Origin: Phlegmacium glaucopus
Lineage: Eukaryota > Basidiomycota > Agaricomycetes > Agaricales > Cortinariaceae
NCBI GenBank assembly: GCA_015039465.1
Contig: MU130625.1
Span: 159,490-223,489, forward strand
Length of the DNA: 64,000 nt
Direction of reading: 5' to 3'
Numbering within the stretch: position 1 is the first letter of the stretch; every line of letters starts with the position of its first letter. A model generated the notes under the pieces. The model was not told where the DNA came from. It did no database searches and worked only from the letters and a program-made list of their open reading frames with translations. Shown piece after piece: positions 34,910 to 44,439 of the stretch. Both the position numbers and the translations under genes were made by a program.

Positions 34910-35496
34910 TGTTACATTCCGTCACACGTTACTCCGGTCCGACTCCGACAGAGTTGTTTCCGGTAGTCCGTACTCCGTTCCAGTACCTTCCCTTGTCTCC
35001 GACTCTACTCCTCCTACGTCCGACTCCGAGACTTCTCCGTATCATTCCAACTCTTCCGACGATATCCCAAACACCTTACCACACCTTCGTCATAACAACT
35101 ATTCCTTTGTCATCACTTTCCCACTATCAGTCAGCACACCAGCCATGGATTATTCACCCAAGAATGCAGGACCTTTTCCGGGAGCAGAACGCAGCACTTA
35201 TATTTATATTTTATATTTCGGTTGCAATTCCTTTTATATTTAAAGTACTCGAACTTGTATGTTTTCCCTTAGTTCGAATATCAACTTAGTTTCCTCCTCT
35301 TGTTTTTCCTCTAAGTCACTGAGGGCTTCCGACTTGTTACTTTCTTCTTCCGTTCCGAAATCAGGACACCTTAGGAGCTGGGCGGCACAGCACACACGCT
35401 GAGGCCAACGTCCTTTCCGGGTTACTGTTCCGGTTCCGTTCCATCCGTTCCAGAGTAACTCCGACGTGACTCTTCCTTTTTGTTCCAAACTTAACA
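34910..35496 (+). mobile_element. Solo LTR inside R5 (587 bp)
   Basis: TGTTACATTCCGTCAC to CAAACTTAACA, flanked by the perfect 5-bp duplication GTAAG (34905-34909 and 35497-35501). Homologous to the solo LTR at 1446-2090. Contains an AT-rich promoter-like stretch near 35195-35240. Confidence 0.93.
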
Positions 35497-35582
35497 GTAA
35501 GTGAATTCAAAGTCCGCTTATTTTCATGATGGCAACTTTTAAGCTTTGTTCTCACACTACCAATCAGTATTGGTGCACGATA

Positions 35583-36217
35583 GCATTGTAGAATTTGTCT
35601 AGTGTTTTCCATGTTGTCAGCAATTGTTTTGGTGAATATGAAGATGTCATCCATGTAAATGACAACCCATCCTTCGGTGGTTTCGACTATGAATATTTCA
35701 TCCATCATTGCTTGAAACGTGGCGGGGGAATTACAAAGTCCAAAGAACATGACTGTGGGTTCGAAGAGTCCTTTGTTGGTTTTGAAGGCCACTTTCCATT
35801 GGTCTCCGTCTCGAATGCGTACATTGTTGTAACCCCATCGGATATCCAATTTGGCAAAATATTTGGCACCTTTGAGTTTGTCGATGAGTTCAGAGATGAG
35901 GGGGAGTGGATAGGTATTCTTGACTGTTCCTTCATTTAGCGTTCAGTAATCCTGTGTAGGGCGCACTTTTCCATCTTTCTTGTCAACAAAGAAGAATGGT
36001 GACGCCATAGGGGATTTGGATGGTCAGATGTAGCCTTTTTCAAGGTTTTCTTTGAGGAATTTGTCCAGTTCCATTTGTTCCGGTTGTGTGAGTGGATAAA
36101 CCTTGCAATTGCGGGGTATGAAGTCGTCTTTAAGGTCGATGGCATGATCGTAGGGTCTAGCTCCAGGGAATCATTCTGCGTTTTCCTTGTCGAAGATACA
36201 CCAATAATCCATAAGTT
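35583..36217 (-). pseudogene. Element B pol, reverse transcriptase N-terminal half
   Basis: Minus strand from the LINE junction: a stop replaces Trp in [14 protein letters not shown], then [50 protein letters not shown] (stop at the residue that is usually Arg), [40 protein letters not shown] and [14 protein letters not shown]. The YMDD catalytic box is intact here, unlike in element A. The frame breaks at 35583 where R5 is inserted. Confidence 0.92.
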
Positions 36218-37601
36218 AGTCAAGGCCCTCAGGGAGTTCGGCAAACTACAACGGATAGCTACCCTAGCGATAACGGGAACTCTCCGCACGACACCCACAG
36301 ACCTTCTGGACGCTCATGCAGGCCTCTTACCCATTGATCTATGTCTCAAAAAGATCTGTCATCGTGCACTAATCCGTATCTGTTCCCTCCCCTCTACTAA
36401 CCCAGTAGCGATGCAGGTTATGAGATACCACTGCCGGCCAGCGAAAAAACATCTAACTAACATTCAGTATCTTCTACAAATCTTTGGTACCGACCCATCG
36501 CTACTGGAAGACATCCCAGCAGCAGCCAAGCCTCCAGGATATAGACTTCCGATCGACACCGTCATCACCGAAAGCAAGGAAGAATCCATAGAGAACGAAT
36601 CAAGGGACGATGCCAATATCAGGATATACACCGACGGGTCCAGCCAGAACGGTTATGTGGGGGCTGCAGCAGTCATGTACTACCCAAGGAATGGTATCAT
36701 CAGCGAACCCTCTAGGATTCTCCGCTACCGGTTGGGGACAGACGAAGAATACTCAGTCTGGGACGCGGAAGCAGTTGGAGGGTTAATGGCGTTATGGCTA
36801 CTAAGAGGCTCAAACTGGATAAGTCGTCTCCCAATCTCTATTTATTCAGACAGCCAAGCGTTCATTAAGTCGATAGGAGCCCAAAGGGCAATCTCAGGTT
36901 ATCACTTAGTCGAGGACTTCACCAGGCAGGCCGAATCCCTAGTAGCGCACTCAGAGCCAACAAGACCTCCGGAAAAGATCGTCCTAAGGTGGATAGCAGC
37001 TCATGAAAATGTAAAAGGCAACGAAAGGGCAGACCAGGAAGCGAAGAAGGCAGCAGCGGGCGCAGTTACACCGGTGGAACACCTACCACACTTGCTGCGA
37101 CAGCCACCCCCATACAGCGCAGGCATCTTGAAAACCCAATACATGTACCAGTTGAAAGTCGAATGGAAGGACAAATGGAATATCTCTCCACGAAAAGAAT
37201 GTTTCAACAACATAGATCCAGCCTTCCCTTTTAACAAGTTTCGAAAAACGCTAGAAGGCCTTACTCGTTCCCAAAGCAGCCTGATTATCCAGCTACGAAC
37301 GAATCACATCCCCCTGAACGCTTATCTCCACAGAATAGGTAAATCTGACTCCAAACGGTGCAATTCCTGTTGGAGAACGCGCCAAGAGGATGTGACCGAG
37401 ACGGTCATCCACTTTCTTTTCGAATGTCCCTCTTTCGACTATGAAAGACATGACCTTGATCGCATCTTGAGAAACCGATCCAGAAATCTGAGAGACATTC
37501 TCTCGGATAAGGATCGCATTAAGGAGTTGCTACACTACATAGGGAGGACAGGTCACTTAAAGAAACTAGGTGATGTTCCAATAAACGCGAATCTGCAGTA
37601 G
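36218..37601 (+). CDS. LINE ORF2 C-terminal part: RNase H and zinc knuckle
   Basis: The frame is open with no stop from the junction (an in-frame ATG lies upstream in element B sequence) to 37601. First comes the region following the RT in Tad1/I-type LINEs (FGKLQRIATLAITGTLRTTP, DLLDAHAGLLPIDL). An RNase H domain follows with IYTDGSSQNGYVGAAAV, WDAEAVGGLMALW, IYSDSQAFIKSIGAQ and the catalytic His region WIAAHENVKGNERADQEAKK (D-E-D-H set complete). Near the end is CNSCWRTRQEDVTETVIHF followed by LFECPSF, a C-C-H-C knuckle. The intact frame suggests a young insertion compared with the surrounding elements. It lacks endonuclease and RT, so it cannot act alone. Confidence 0.85.
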
Positions 37602-38104
37602 ACCGTCGATAATGAAATAAAACCCTTTCTTTACAGATGACTAGAGCCTATTGTCTTCAAGTAGAGTCACAACAGTAGCCCGACGTTCATCTAACCTATC
37701 AAGTGGCACCCACTAAAAACAAATCTCATTTTCATATCACCCACATCACGACCGGCCCACCTTCGTTTTACCCCCTAGCGCCTTACCGGATCGTACCTAC
37801 TGCTCAGCAGTCAGGTACTTAAAAGATAGAGGGTATAACTCCCACCCTGATACAGCTAAACGAAACAAGAACATCCGAGGAACGGCTACCCCCACCACGT
37901 CACACCATGCCCTCGTAAACGGCGTTCCCTTGCCAGGCTATCTCGGGGATGGGATCGCCTAGGGCGTACCCCGGTAGTGCAACGAGGGATGGAGGGGAGG
38001 GGATTCGGGCACTAGGAGCCCAGTAGTTAAAAACTCTATCACTACTTTGTAATGTCTGCATGGAGCCCCGCTCCCTAGACCTAAATTGACACCAAAAAAA
38101 AAAA
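36218..38104 (+). mobile_element. 5'-truncated Tad1/I-like LINE insertion
   Basis: It inserted opposite to element B, with the perfect 9-bp duplication CCATAAGTT (36209-36217 and 38105-38113) and an 11-A tail at 38094-38104. It contains the C-terminal half of ORF2 (ends at 37601) and a 490-bp 3' UTR. The sharp truncation at 36218 is typical of incomplete target-primed reverse transcription. Confidence 0.93.
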
Positions 38105-38113
38105 CCATAAGTT

Positions 38114-39050
38114 CCAGTGGTATCATTTCTTCCAGGGTTTTCTTGTCCTTCCCTGCATTTTGTTCACTTGCTAAGGCAGTAGAGATGTTGGTTTTGTTGA
38201 CCCAGAGTTTGTTGTCCATGACATAGTTAATAAAAGCGGCGACTAATTCAGTTTTGTTGTCGTCGAGGGTAAGTTCAATGGTTTCGTTTTCGTCGTCCAA
38301 TTTTAGGAGCGTTGAGTTGAGGGGTGATTCCTCATCTTCGACTTCTTCTATCGTGGCTTTTGGAAGAGTTGGAGTTTCAGGGATTGGGGTGACTTTTTTT
38401 CGTTTTCTCCAGTCTGGGGAGTCACTTCTTCGAGGTTTTGCCTTCTTCTTTCTCTTCTCTTTCCATTTTTCTATTGTCTTCTCCATTTCTTCTTCTACTT
38501 GGTGGTATTGTGTTTCTCCTTCTTTCTGGTCAATTTCCATCCTGTTTAATGTAGTGGTGCAGGTGTTTCGTGTTTCTTGTAGTCGTTGTCGGTTCCTTCG
38601 GTTGTAGGTCAGGGCTAGCTGATGTTTTCCCATTGGGAGGTGCATTCGTCCAGTTTCCCAGTCTACTTGAGGGTTGTGGGCTTGGAACCAGGGGAGTCCA
38701 AATATAATGTCGGTGCTTGCGATTGTGACGATGTGAAGTCATTCCATCATCCAGCTGTTGCCTTGTTGATATCTGATCCAGGTGTAGTGCGTGATTTTCC
38801 TGTTTGAATTTGGGGATCCATCTGCGTTTTGAGGGGTTATGGGTTTGTCGAGGGGATATAAAAGTACTTGGTGTCGTTTGGCGAAGCTGGCATTCATGAA
38901 GAGTCCACCAGCTCCAGTATCCATAAGAATTTGGGCGTCAACAATTTTGTTCTCTTTCTCGGTTTTGCACGTGATGGGGGTCTGTAAGATCATAGATTGT
39001 TTTCCCATCTTGGCTATTAATACAGAAGAAATCATCAGCAACACAGACAT
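38114..39050 (-). pseudogene. Element B pol, aspartic protease and linker
   Basis: Minus strand from 39050 (MSVLLMISSVLIAKMGKQS): the retropepsin active site is AQILMDTGAGGLFMNASFAK (DTGA), followed by the flap-side region ITHYTWIRYQQGNSWMME. A frameshift near 38740 leads into IIFGLPWFQAHNPQVDWETG and then a lysine-rich linker (KWKEKRKKKAKPRRSD) and an acidic region up to the LINE at 38113. It continues past the LINE into the RT. The pairing of DTGA with a hydrophobic LPW.. second half is typical of Ty3/gypsy proteases. Confidence 0.88.
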
Positions 39051-39067
39051 TGAAACTGTGTGCTTGC

Positions 39068-41080
39068 CTAAAAATCCTGGTCCTTGACTACTTCATCTAT
39101 CAACTTCTCTTTTTCTTCAGCATCCATATCTTTGACTAAGTTTTGTATCATGGCTCGAGCGGTAGTTGCAGTTTTCTTGAATCCGTCATATTTCTTGGCG
39201 TAGCTGTTGTTTGGCTTGATGTAGCTTGGGTTTGAGTTCATAGCGTTGTTTTGCTTGGAACGGCATTCACAGGCAAAGTGTCCTATCTTGTGGCAGTGGA
39301 AGCACCTTCGTTCTTTCATGTGTTGTTCACATTCTTCTATAGTGAGTCGGTTGATCTCGGTTGTGTCGATATCCATAGCATTGGGATCATGATGATGATT
39401 AACATAGCGTGGCGAAGGGTAAGGCTTCTTTGTTTGAGGGGTGTTGCCAGTTTTTCGCTGAGTTATTTCTTTGCATCGTTTGTATTGAAGATCAAATTGT
39501 GAGGCCTTGGTGTACCAGTCTTTGATGGCTGTGGGAGGGTTCTCAAGTCCGTAAATTTTCTGGAGGAGAGAGGTGTGGATTCCTTCCAAAAAATAATCAA
39601 TGAGAGTTTTGTCGTCTTTGATCTTGGACCGTCCAGCGAGGATCCTGAATTGTGCGATGTAATTGTCTACTGAGTTGGTGCCCTGTCTGAGTTGGCGTAG
39701 TGAGGCTCTGGCTTCTCCTTCAGCGTTGGCAGCTAGGAATGCTTCTTTGAGTTTCGTAATAAGGTTGTCATGAGTTCCAAAGTTCAGAGGGTTGGTTGCA
39801 AGACATTCATCAAGGAAGGCTTCTTTCCAGATTTAGCGGTTCCGCCAGTAAGGAATGAGAGGATGAATATAACTCTTTTGCCGTTGGAGTTGTAGATCTT
39901 ATTGTTGAGAGAGAGGTATACTCAACAATCCTGAAGGAAGGATAGGAGTCCATCTCAATCTCCATGATATGGCTGTGGTGGGTTGATGCGTACTTCTTTA
40001 GACATGTCGTCGTCGTCTTCGTGGTCACTTGTTATATCCCAATCAGCTTTTTTGTTGTTGAACAGGTACGTTTGATTCAAAGGATGTGGGTGGTAATGGA
40101 GTGGGTGTTTTGAACAGGGAGGGGGCAGCTGGTGGTGTGACATTAGGAGCTTTGGGTCTTCCTGAAGTAGAGGGCTGAGGGTAGTGTTGCCAAAGTTCAG
40201 TTCTGAACTGACTCACTGAACCTGAACTGACTGAACTGAACTGAACTGAACTGAACTGAACTGAACTGAAAAGTTCAGTTCAGTTTAGGCATCTTGAGAA
40301 TTAGCAGTTCATCCAGTTCAAACTGAACTGAACTGCCGAACTGCCAGGTCCTGGAAGGGTGAGAAATTCCCATATATTGATTTATGTTTCCTGGAAATTA
40401 GTTCTTCAGTGATGTAAAAATGATTTGGAAGTCCTTTTGGGAGTAAAACAATGACTGAGGAAGGAGATAATGGCCAGACTTGGTATATGATGTGATTATG
40501 TCATATATTAGCATTATCCATTTTGGAACATAAATACAAATCAGTGGTGTTATATATCCTCAAGTGGTCCTGAGATCACATATGAGAAGAAATTAAGTGC
40601 CTAAGGCCTAAGGATGGTCCTTGGACCATAAAATTTCCAATAATGGGCAAAATATAGAATTTATAACAGTTCTTCAGTTCAGTTTAGTTTGAACCGGTTC
40701 TTTAACAGTTCAGTTCAGTTCAGGAAAAACTTAGTCAGTTCAGTTCTCAGTTCAGCAAAAAATGCTACTGAACTGAACTGAACTGAACTTTGGCATCACT
40801 AGCTGAGGGGTTGATGTTTGGGGAATTGGTTGGTCTGATGTGGTTGGTCGATAGGTTTTTCCTACTCATTCTTGTCTTGGCTGTGTTGTAGAGCTGTAGC
40901 TCATACGCTCGGGCTCAGGAAGTTTTTCTTCGGGAGGTTCTTCGTTGTCAGTGTCATATTGACTGCTTCCAGTTGTGTCTTCTGATGATGATGATGATGA
41001 CTTGACAGGGGCTCTGTATTTACCCTGTGACGTCGTGGTGTGTTATCTTCTTGGGATCCGTTGGTATCGGCGACCACACG
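39068..41080 (-). pseudogene. Element B gag, split by a hAT-like element
   Basis: The minus-strand upstream part (about 41080-40810) encodes a serine/acidic stretch (KSSSSSSEDTTGSS). After the hAT-like insert come PSTSGRPKAPNVTPP and the gag core: KEVRINPPQPYHGD, YLSLNNKIYNSNGKRVIFIL, LSFLTGGTA, then across a frameshift LKEAFLAANAEGEARASL, TNSVDNYIAQFRILAG and FLEGIHTSLLQKIYG. The C-terminus has AMDIDTTEINRLT and a single CCHC knuckle, CFHCHKIGHFACEC (about 39308-39267). Stops and frameshifts are present. Retrotransposon gag followed by protease is the expected order. Confidence 0.85.
40182..40801. mobile_element. hAT-like MITE, AGTTCAGTTC family (620 bp)
   Basis: Ends TAGTGTTGCCAAAGTTCAG and, inverted, TAGTGATGCCAAAGTTCAG. 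Perfect 8-bp duplication GCTGAGGG (40174-40181 and 40802-40809). The termini match those of 10261-12613, which has CGGTTC instead of CAGTTC in the repeated arms. No coding frame is seen. Confidence 0.94.
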
Positions 41081-41259
41081 ATCTTCTTATGACTCTGTTG
41101 ATTTAGGTGATTACACGAGTTCGGTATGACTTCATTGGTAGAGGCGACCACACAAGTTCGAGTTTGTTGACTAGGTTATGCTGTGGTTTGTTGACAGTGC
41201 ATGTTTCGATGAGCTCCAGAGGTAAGGTTTGTCTGCGCTTAGAGAAGCAGATGCAAGAG

Positions 41260-41272
41260 TAGTTTAGACCTT
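41260..41272 (-). promoter_or_regulatory. Self-complementary primer binding site of element B
   Basis: One base inside the 5' LTR boundary, the minus strand reads AAGGTCTAAACTA. This is the exact reverse complement of TAGTTTAGACCTT in the LTR (plus 41431-41443), which lies about 34 bp downstream of the TATA box, where transcription should start. This matches the Tf1-type self-priming layout, in which the 5' end of the element's own RNA folds onto the PBS. No tRNA-type PBS (TGG...) is present. Confidence 0.75.
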
Positions 41273-41273
41273 T

Positions 41274-41717
41274 TGTTACGGCGACTATAAGCTTGCACTT
41301 GCGTTTGGTGCTGGGCCGATAGACCAAGTAACTAGGGACTTATGTACAACTGCAATCATTATCCCAGAGAGAGGTTTAGATGTCAAGGTGATTCTGAGCA
41401 AGCTAGGTAGATTAAGACCATAAGATACAGAAGGTCTAAACTAAGGAAAATAGCTATGGGGTATGGCTCTTATATAGTAGTGATACAAGTCAGAGATAAT
41501 GGCAATGCCCATGGTCCGTGCTAGATATGAGTTGGTATGAGTCAGAGATAAGGAAAGAGGGAGCGATGGATATATATAGTACAAAGGGGAGTTCAGGGCA
41601 AAGGGTAGGTTGGGGAACAATGGTGTAAGAGGGGAAACAATAGGGGAAAGGGATAGTGTACAGTAGAGAAGGGGAGAAAAAGGATGGGGGTCATGCACAT
41701 ACCAGACGTTCATAACA
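41274..41717 (-). mobile_element. 5' LTR of element B (444 bp)
   Basis: TGTTACGG...TCATAACA on the plus strand, so on the minus strand it also begins TGTTATGAACG. It is followed by the GGACC duplication at 41718. Strongly similar to the 3' LTR. Confidence 0.94.
41469..41476 (-). promoter_or_regulatory. TATA box of the element B LTR
   Basis: Minus-strand TATATAAG, about 34 bp upstream of the word that pairs with the primer site. It is conserved in the 3' LTR. Confidence 0.65.
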
Positions 41718-42172
41718 GGACCAATAAGTAGCTCAACCTCCTGACGAGTACAAGGACCAATATATCGGCCACGATTAAATTCATTAGTGACCACTTCCTG
41801 GTAAGCTTCAAGGTGCTGAAGTAATGTAGGACTATTAGCAGGTGTGTAGGTAGAATAAATGGGTGGTATCCCAGCATCAAAGCCTTTACACAGAGCAAGG
41901 GGGAGTCTAGGATATTTAACAAGTAGATTACATCATCTGAGCAACCTTTCCCAAGCATCAGCCCTATAAGGAGTGAGGGCTTGGTCTCTTCTGCGCTTAA
42001 GGACATCTTTGAGCACTGCAATCCTTGCCTCCGCATCCTGAGCATTTGTGGCATTGTTCATGTGAGTTGGATGCACAGCCTCATCAATTGTTCCAGTTGC
42101 TGCATAAGATGGTCCCTGCTGGAGTGATGAGCCTGCTGTCAGGGGATACTCATTGTATCCGCCCCTACTCAT

Positions 42173-42453
42173 GCTTAGTACATACTTACCTTCACTTCCT
42201 CTATGATTGTATTACATACTGCATGCCTTCCTGCTCCTTGCGTACATTCCCTCATTGTTGTTGTAGTTTTCCCTTTGCCAATGACATTGTAACCAATGTC
42301 ATGTTTTATATTTTGTTTACCTTGCCCTACCCTCTATTACATCCTAGCCATATATAGTTGTATTAGTTCTCACACTTGTAGTATATAGGCATAAGGTGGT
42401 TATTGAAGATAACCACCTTAGTATTCAACTTGGTTCCTGGGTCTTTACTTCCC
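42173..42453. other. Spacer between YR element ORF1 and ORF2 with a perfect hairpin
   Basis: No coding frame is credible. A perfect 12-bp inverted repeat, TAAGGTGGTTAT / ATAACCACCTTA, with a 5-nt loop lies at 42392-42420. The stretch contains TATATATAG (about 42348) and ends CCCCTAACA, so a small LTR-like insert is possible, but no target duplication was found. Confidence 0.5.
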
Positions 42454-43983
42454 CTAACACTTGCTCTCATCACTCTTCCTGCATCTGGCCTTGGACCCAT
42501 CCCAGAGAGTCTCGGATTGACACTTCCTGGTGTTGTGAGGGTCTGTGGCCAAGCAGAGAGCGCAGACTGACTGGCCCTGGGAGGCTGCGCCGGGCTGAAA
42601 GGTCAATTGCTTGGAAGGAGACTGAGGAGTGGCAAGGAAACAGTTGTAAGGTGGAGGTGAGAAATGATGACAAGTGTGGGCATTCAATGACTGTCAAGTA
42701 GGTGAACGAGAGCATGAAGGGTTGTGGGGGCGACTGCTCCCGCTGGCAGTCCTCGTGAGGTGCTGGTCTCTATCCTGATGGTTGCATTGCCTAGGGGTAC
42801 ACATTAGGTCCTGCTGACCCTCCTGCCCAGCCAGGCCATTGTGAGCAACTCGTAACTGGACATTGGAAGTCGAAGAGTGTCAGCTGGGGTAAGATGCAAG
42901 TTCATCATAGGGTGAGGTACAATGCATAGCGGACGGAGCATGGTACATGATGTATGGTGCGCAGTGCGAGAAGGTGAATTCGTGTTGAGTGGTGCAAAGC
43001 ACATAAGACAGCACATGTCAAGGGGACACATTGTGAGGTGCAAGAAAGGTAGATGGTGAGAGAAAAAGGGTCAGTGGGCGCTAGCAAATTAGAAGACATA
43101 AAGAACTGACCTCACTCAGGGAGAGGAGTTGGGCCTTGTTGAGTAACTCCTTGTATATACCATGGAGCAAATCTTTGTTTAATAAGCCAATGTTAAAGGC
43201 TGACCCCAGCTTCAACTGGTCATGCCACTCTCGACGTACTCGTGCTTTATAAATTATGAGCACTCACTCGCTGAATTCCCATTGTCGATACGGATGCAGC
43301 TCCAGCTGGGTAAAAAGCTGGGCAAAGGCATTGATCACCTTATCTGACCACTGGTATTTTGTCATCAGTGAAATGAAAGCATTCTTCACCATTGACATCT
43401 GGCAAAAACTCAACTCCATGTCAGGAACAACATTCCTTGAAGCCTTGAGGAAGGAAATGGACTTCAGCATGACCATGTCATCGACCTTGGTCAAACCAAA
43501 GGCATTGTCATTCTGCATGTGCTGATGCTGAGTCACGTCCGTGCATCCTTCAGGCGTGAGATACCAAAGTTCAATGTATTTGAAATCTTCAATCCGACAG
43601 AGGGTGTACTGGGCTGGCCTTGGAGCAATGTAGTTGCCAACGCTGGTCAAATGATGAATCGTCAAAGTCTTTCATCTTAGGCTTCTTCTTCTCTGTCTCG
43701 CCTCTCTCTTCCTCTCGTTCTGGCGGTTCTTGAACTACCTGAGGTTCATTGGCCAGCTGCTGCTGCCTTTGCACCTCCTCTGCAGCAGCATCATCAATAA
43801 TCTGCTGGTCCCATGCTGAACTCAAGCATTGTGATTTTGGGTCCAGGAATCGTTGAGTGCTTGCACTGCCTGTTCTGGGGTTATTCCATTCTGGGTTAAC
43901 ACATCCCGTAGGACATGATAATGTGGTCCTGCGTGGTCTGGCATCACTTCTAGATGAGGATTGTGTATTAGCCTGTCGTCCAT
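42454..43983 (-). pseudogene. YR retroelement ORF1 (gag-like) with zinc finger, decayed
   Basis: The minus strand starts MDDRLIHNPHLEVMPDH. A frameshift leads to SAWDQQIIDDAAAEEVQRQQ, a Glu/Lys-rich region (EREEERGETEKKKPKMKDFD), another shift to IAPRPAQYTLCRIEDFKYIE, LWYLTPEGCTDVTQ, AFGLTKVDDMVML, LSFCQMSMVKNAF and LFTQLELHPYR. Then comes IYKARVRREWHDQLKLG and FNIGLLNKDLLHGIYKELL. A CCHC-like finger CALCLATDPHNTRKC (about 42575-42531) ends at a TAG at 42454. From memory, this matches the first ORF that accompanies RT-tyrosine recombinase genes in Agaricomycetes. Position just upstream of ORF2 supports a gag-like role. Confidence 0.75.
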
Positions 43984-43990
43984 GACATGT

Positions 43991-44267
43991 AAAATAGGAA
44001 TTTATGAAGTTATGAATAAGTATTAAAAGTGTTGATGATAAATGTTATTGCTTAAAAGAGTGTCTGGTAGCAAGCGAAAGCGAAGTACTGAGCCAGATAA
44101 TGAGAGTGAATGATGGGTGTCTTAGAGGAAGAAGCGTGTAACGCTGTGACACCCTGATCACTCAAAGACTTAATTCTTGTCTACACTTATTCTGCGCTAA
44201 GACGAGAATACTGAACTCTCTATGTGACAATGACAAATAGCGAATCACTTGTATAATATAATGAGTA
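43991..44267. other. No gene recognised
   Basis: AT-rich sequence upstream of YR element ORF1. It may hold that element's leader or terminal repeat, but no repeat partner was found at the other end. Confidence 0.4.
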
Positions 44268-44410
44268 AAATATATTGCATTTTGTAAAATAATTATTAAT
44301 AATAAATTATTTTATAGATAAATATTTATTTAACTAAAAATAATAAATATTCTATATAATAACCTGTAAGACTTGTATTGCCGTGCAAAGCAACGGCCCA
44401 CATCTCTAGT
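44268..44410. repeat. Short AT-rich repeat, second copy
   Basis: Matches 7852-8000, from AAAATATATTGCATTTTGTAA to GGCCCACATCTCTAGTA. Confidence 0.65.
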
Positions 44411-44439
44411 ATATTTGCAATCAGAGGCGGATAAACACC

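Larger units (their letters stand above)
32321..35582 (-). repeat. Family R repeat, copy R5, with two further inserts
   Basis: It is inserted in element B's RT with a near-perfect 5-bp duplication (GCGTT at 32316-32320, GCATT at 35583-35587). Subtracting a family T element (32938-34192) and a solo LTR (34910-35496) with their duplications leaves 1411 bp, equal to R4. This copy defines both ends of family R: TATCGTGCACC and CAATTTAT. Confidence 0.9.
25433..41717 (-). mobile_element. Element B: LTR-to-LTR Ty3/gypsy chromovirus with many nested inserts
   Basis: It is bounded by TGTTA...TAACA LTRs (41274-41717 is the 5' LTR on the minus strand, 25433-26204 the 3' LTR). A perfect 5-bp duplication GGACC (25428-25432 and 41718-41722) places it inside the YR element's RT. 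Minus-strand gene order: primer site, gag with a CCHC knuckle, protease, RT, RNase H, start of integrase, [family R copy R4], 3' zinc-knuckle ORF, BTB-like ORF, purine tract, LTR. Inserts: hAT-like 40182-40801, LINE 36218-38104, family R 32321-35582 and 29825-31233, hAT-like 28413-28957, family T 26478-27820, MITE 25537-25854. Confidence 0.93.
22166..42172 (-). pseudogene. YR retroelement ORF2: RT, RNase H and tyrosine recombinase
   Basis: The frame starts near 42172 (MSRGGYNEYPL) and runs to GFDAGIPPIYSTYTP and RYIGPCTRQEVELLIGP at 41723. It resumes at 25432 with FQSSPL and KLGKPGKYCAVHNFSYP. RT motifs: SQAAICDIVEAYRTIP, ASAGGIYGELGDATLDI, and RWVDNHIFF, where the family has VDDH (second Asp lost). 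Then FLGFEWNLSDRTVA, EEAQKLYGKLLHASLV and RNase H FSDASSGVGI (24300). After the solo LTR come IGIVISNKWRAWQL and GDNRGVIEGWWKGR. The recombinase at 22300-22700 shows LTKLAFIKRLASAAGQAG and the box GHSICIGATLFYLLQGIP, where the catalytic Arg of HxxR is Cys. The Tyr (AFLRYLRKH) is kept. In-frame stops confirm decay. Confidence 0.83.
21861..43990 (-). mobile_element. Tyrosine-recombinase (DIRS/Ngaro-type) retroelement, split by element B
   Basis: Two genes lie on the minus strand: a gag-like ORF1 (42454-43983) and an RT-RNaseH-tyrosine recombinase ORF2 (42172 down to 22166). ORF2 is interrupted between residues LIGP and FQSSP by the whole of element B with a perfect GGACC duplication, and again by a solo LTR in the RNase H part. 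The terminal repeats typical of DIRS-type elements were not located, so the outer limits are approximate. Confidence 0.8.

Noticed and set aside
35595..35939. Plus-strand open frame opposite element B's reverse transcriptase
   Set aside because: Shadow of the RT, whose motifs (YMDD, FGLCNSP) are on the minus strand.
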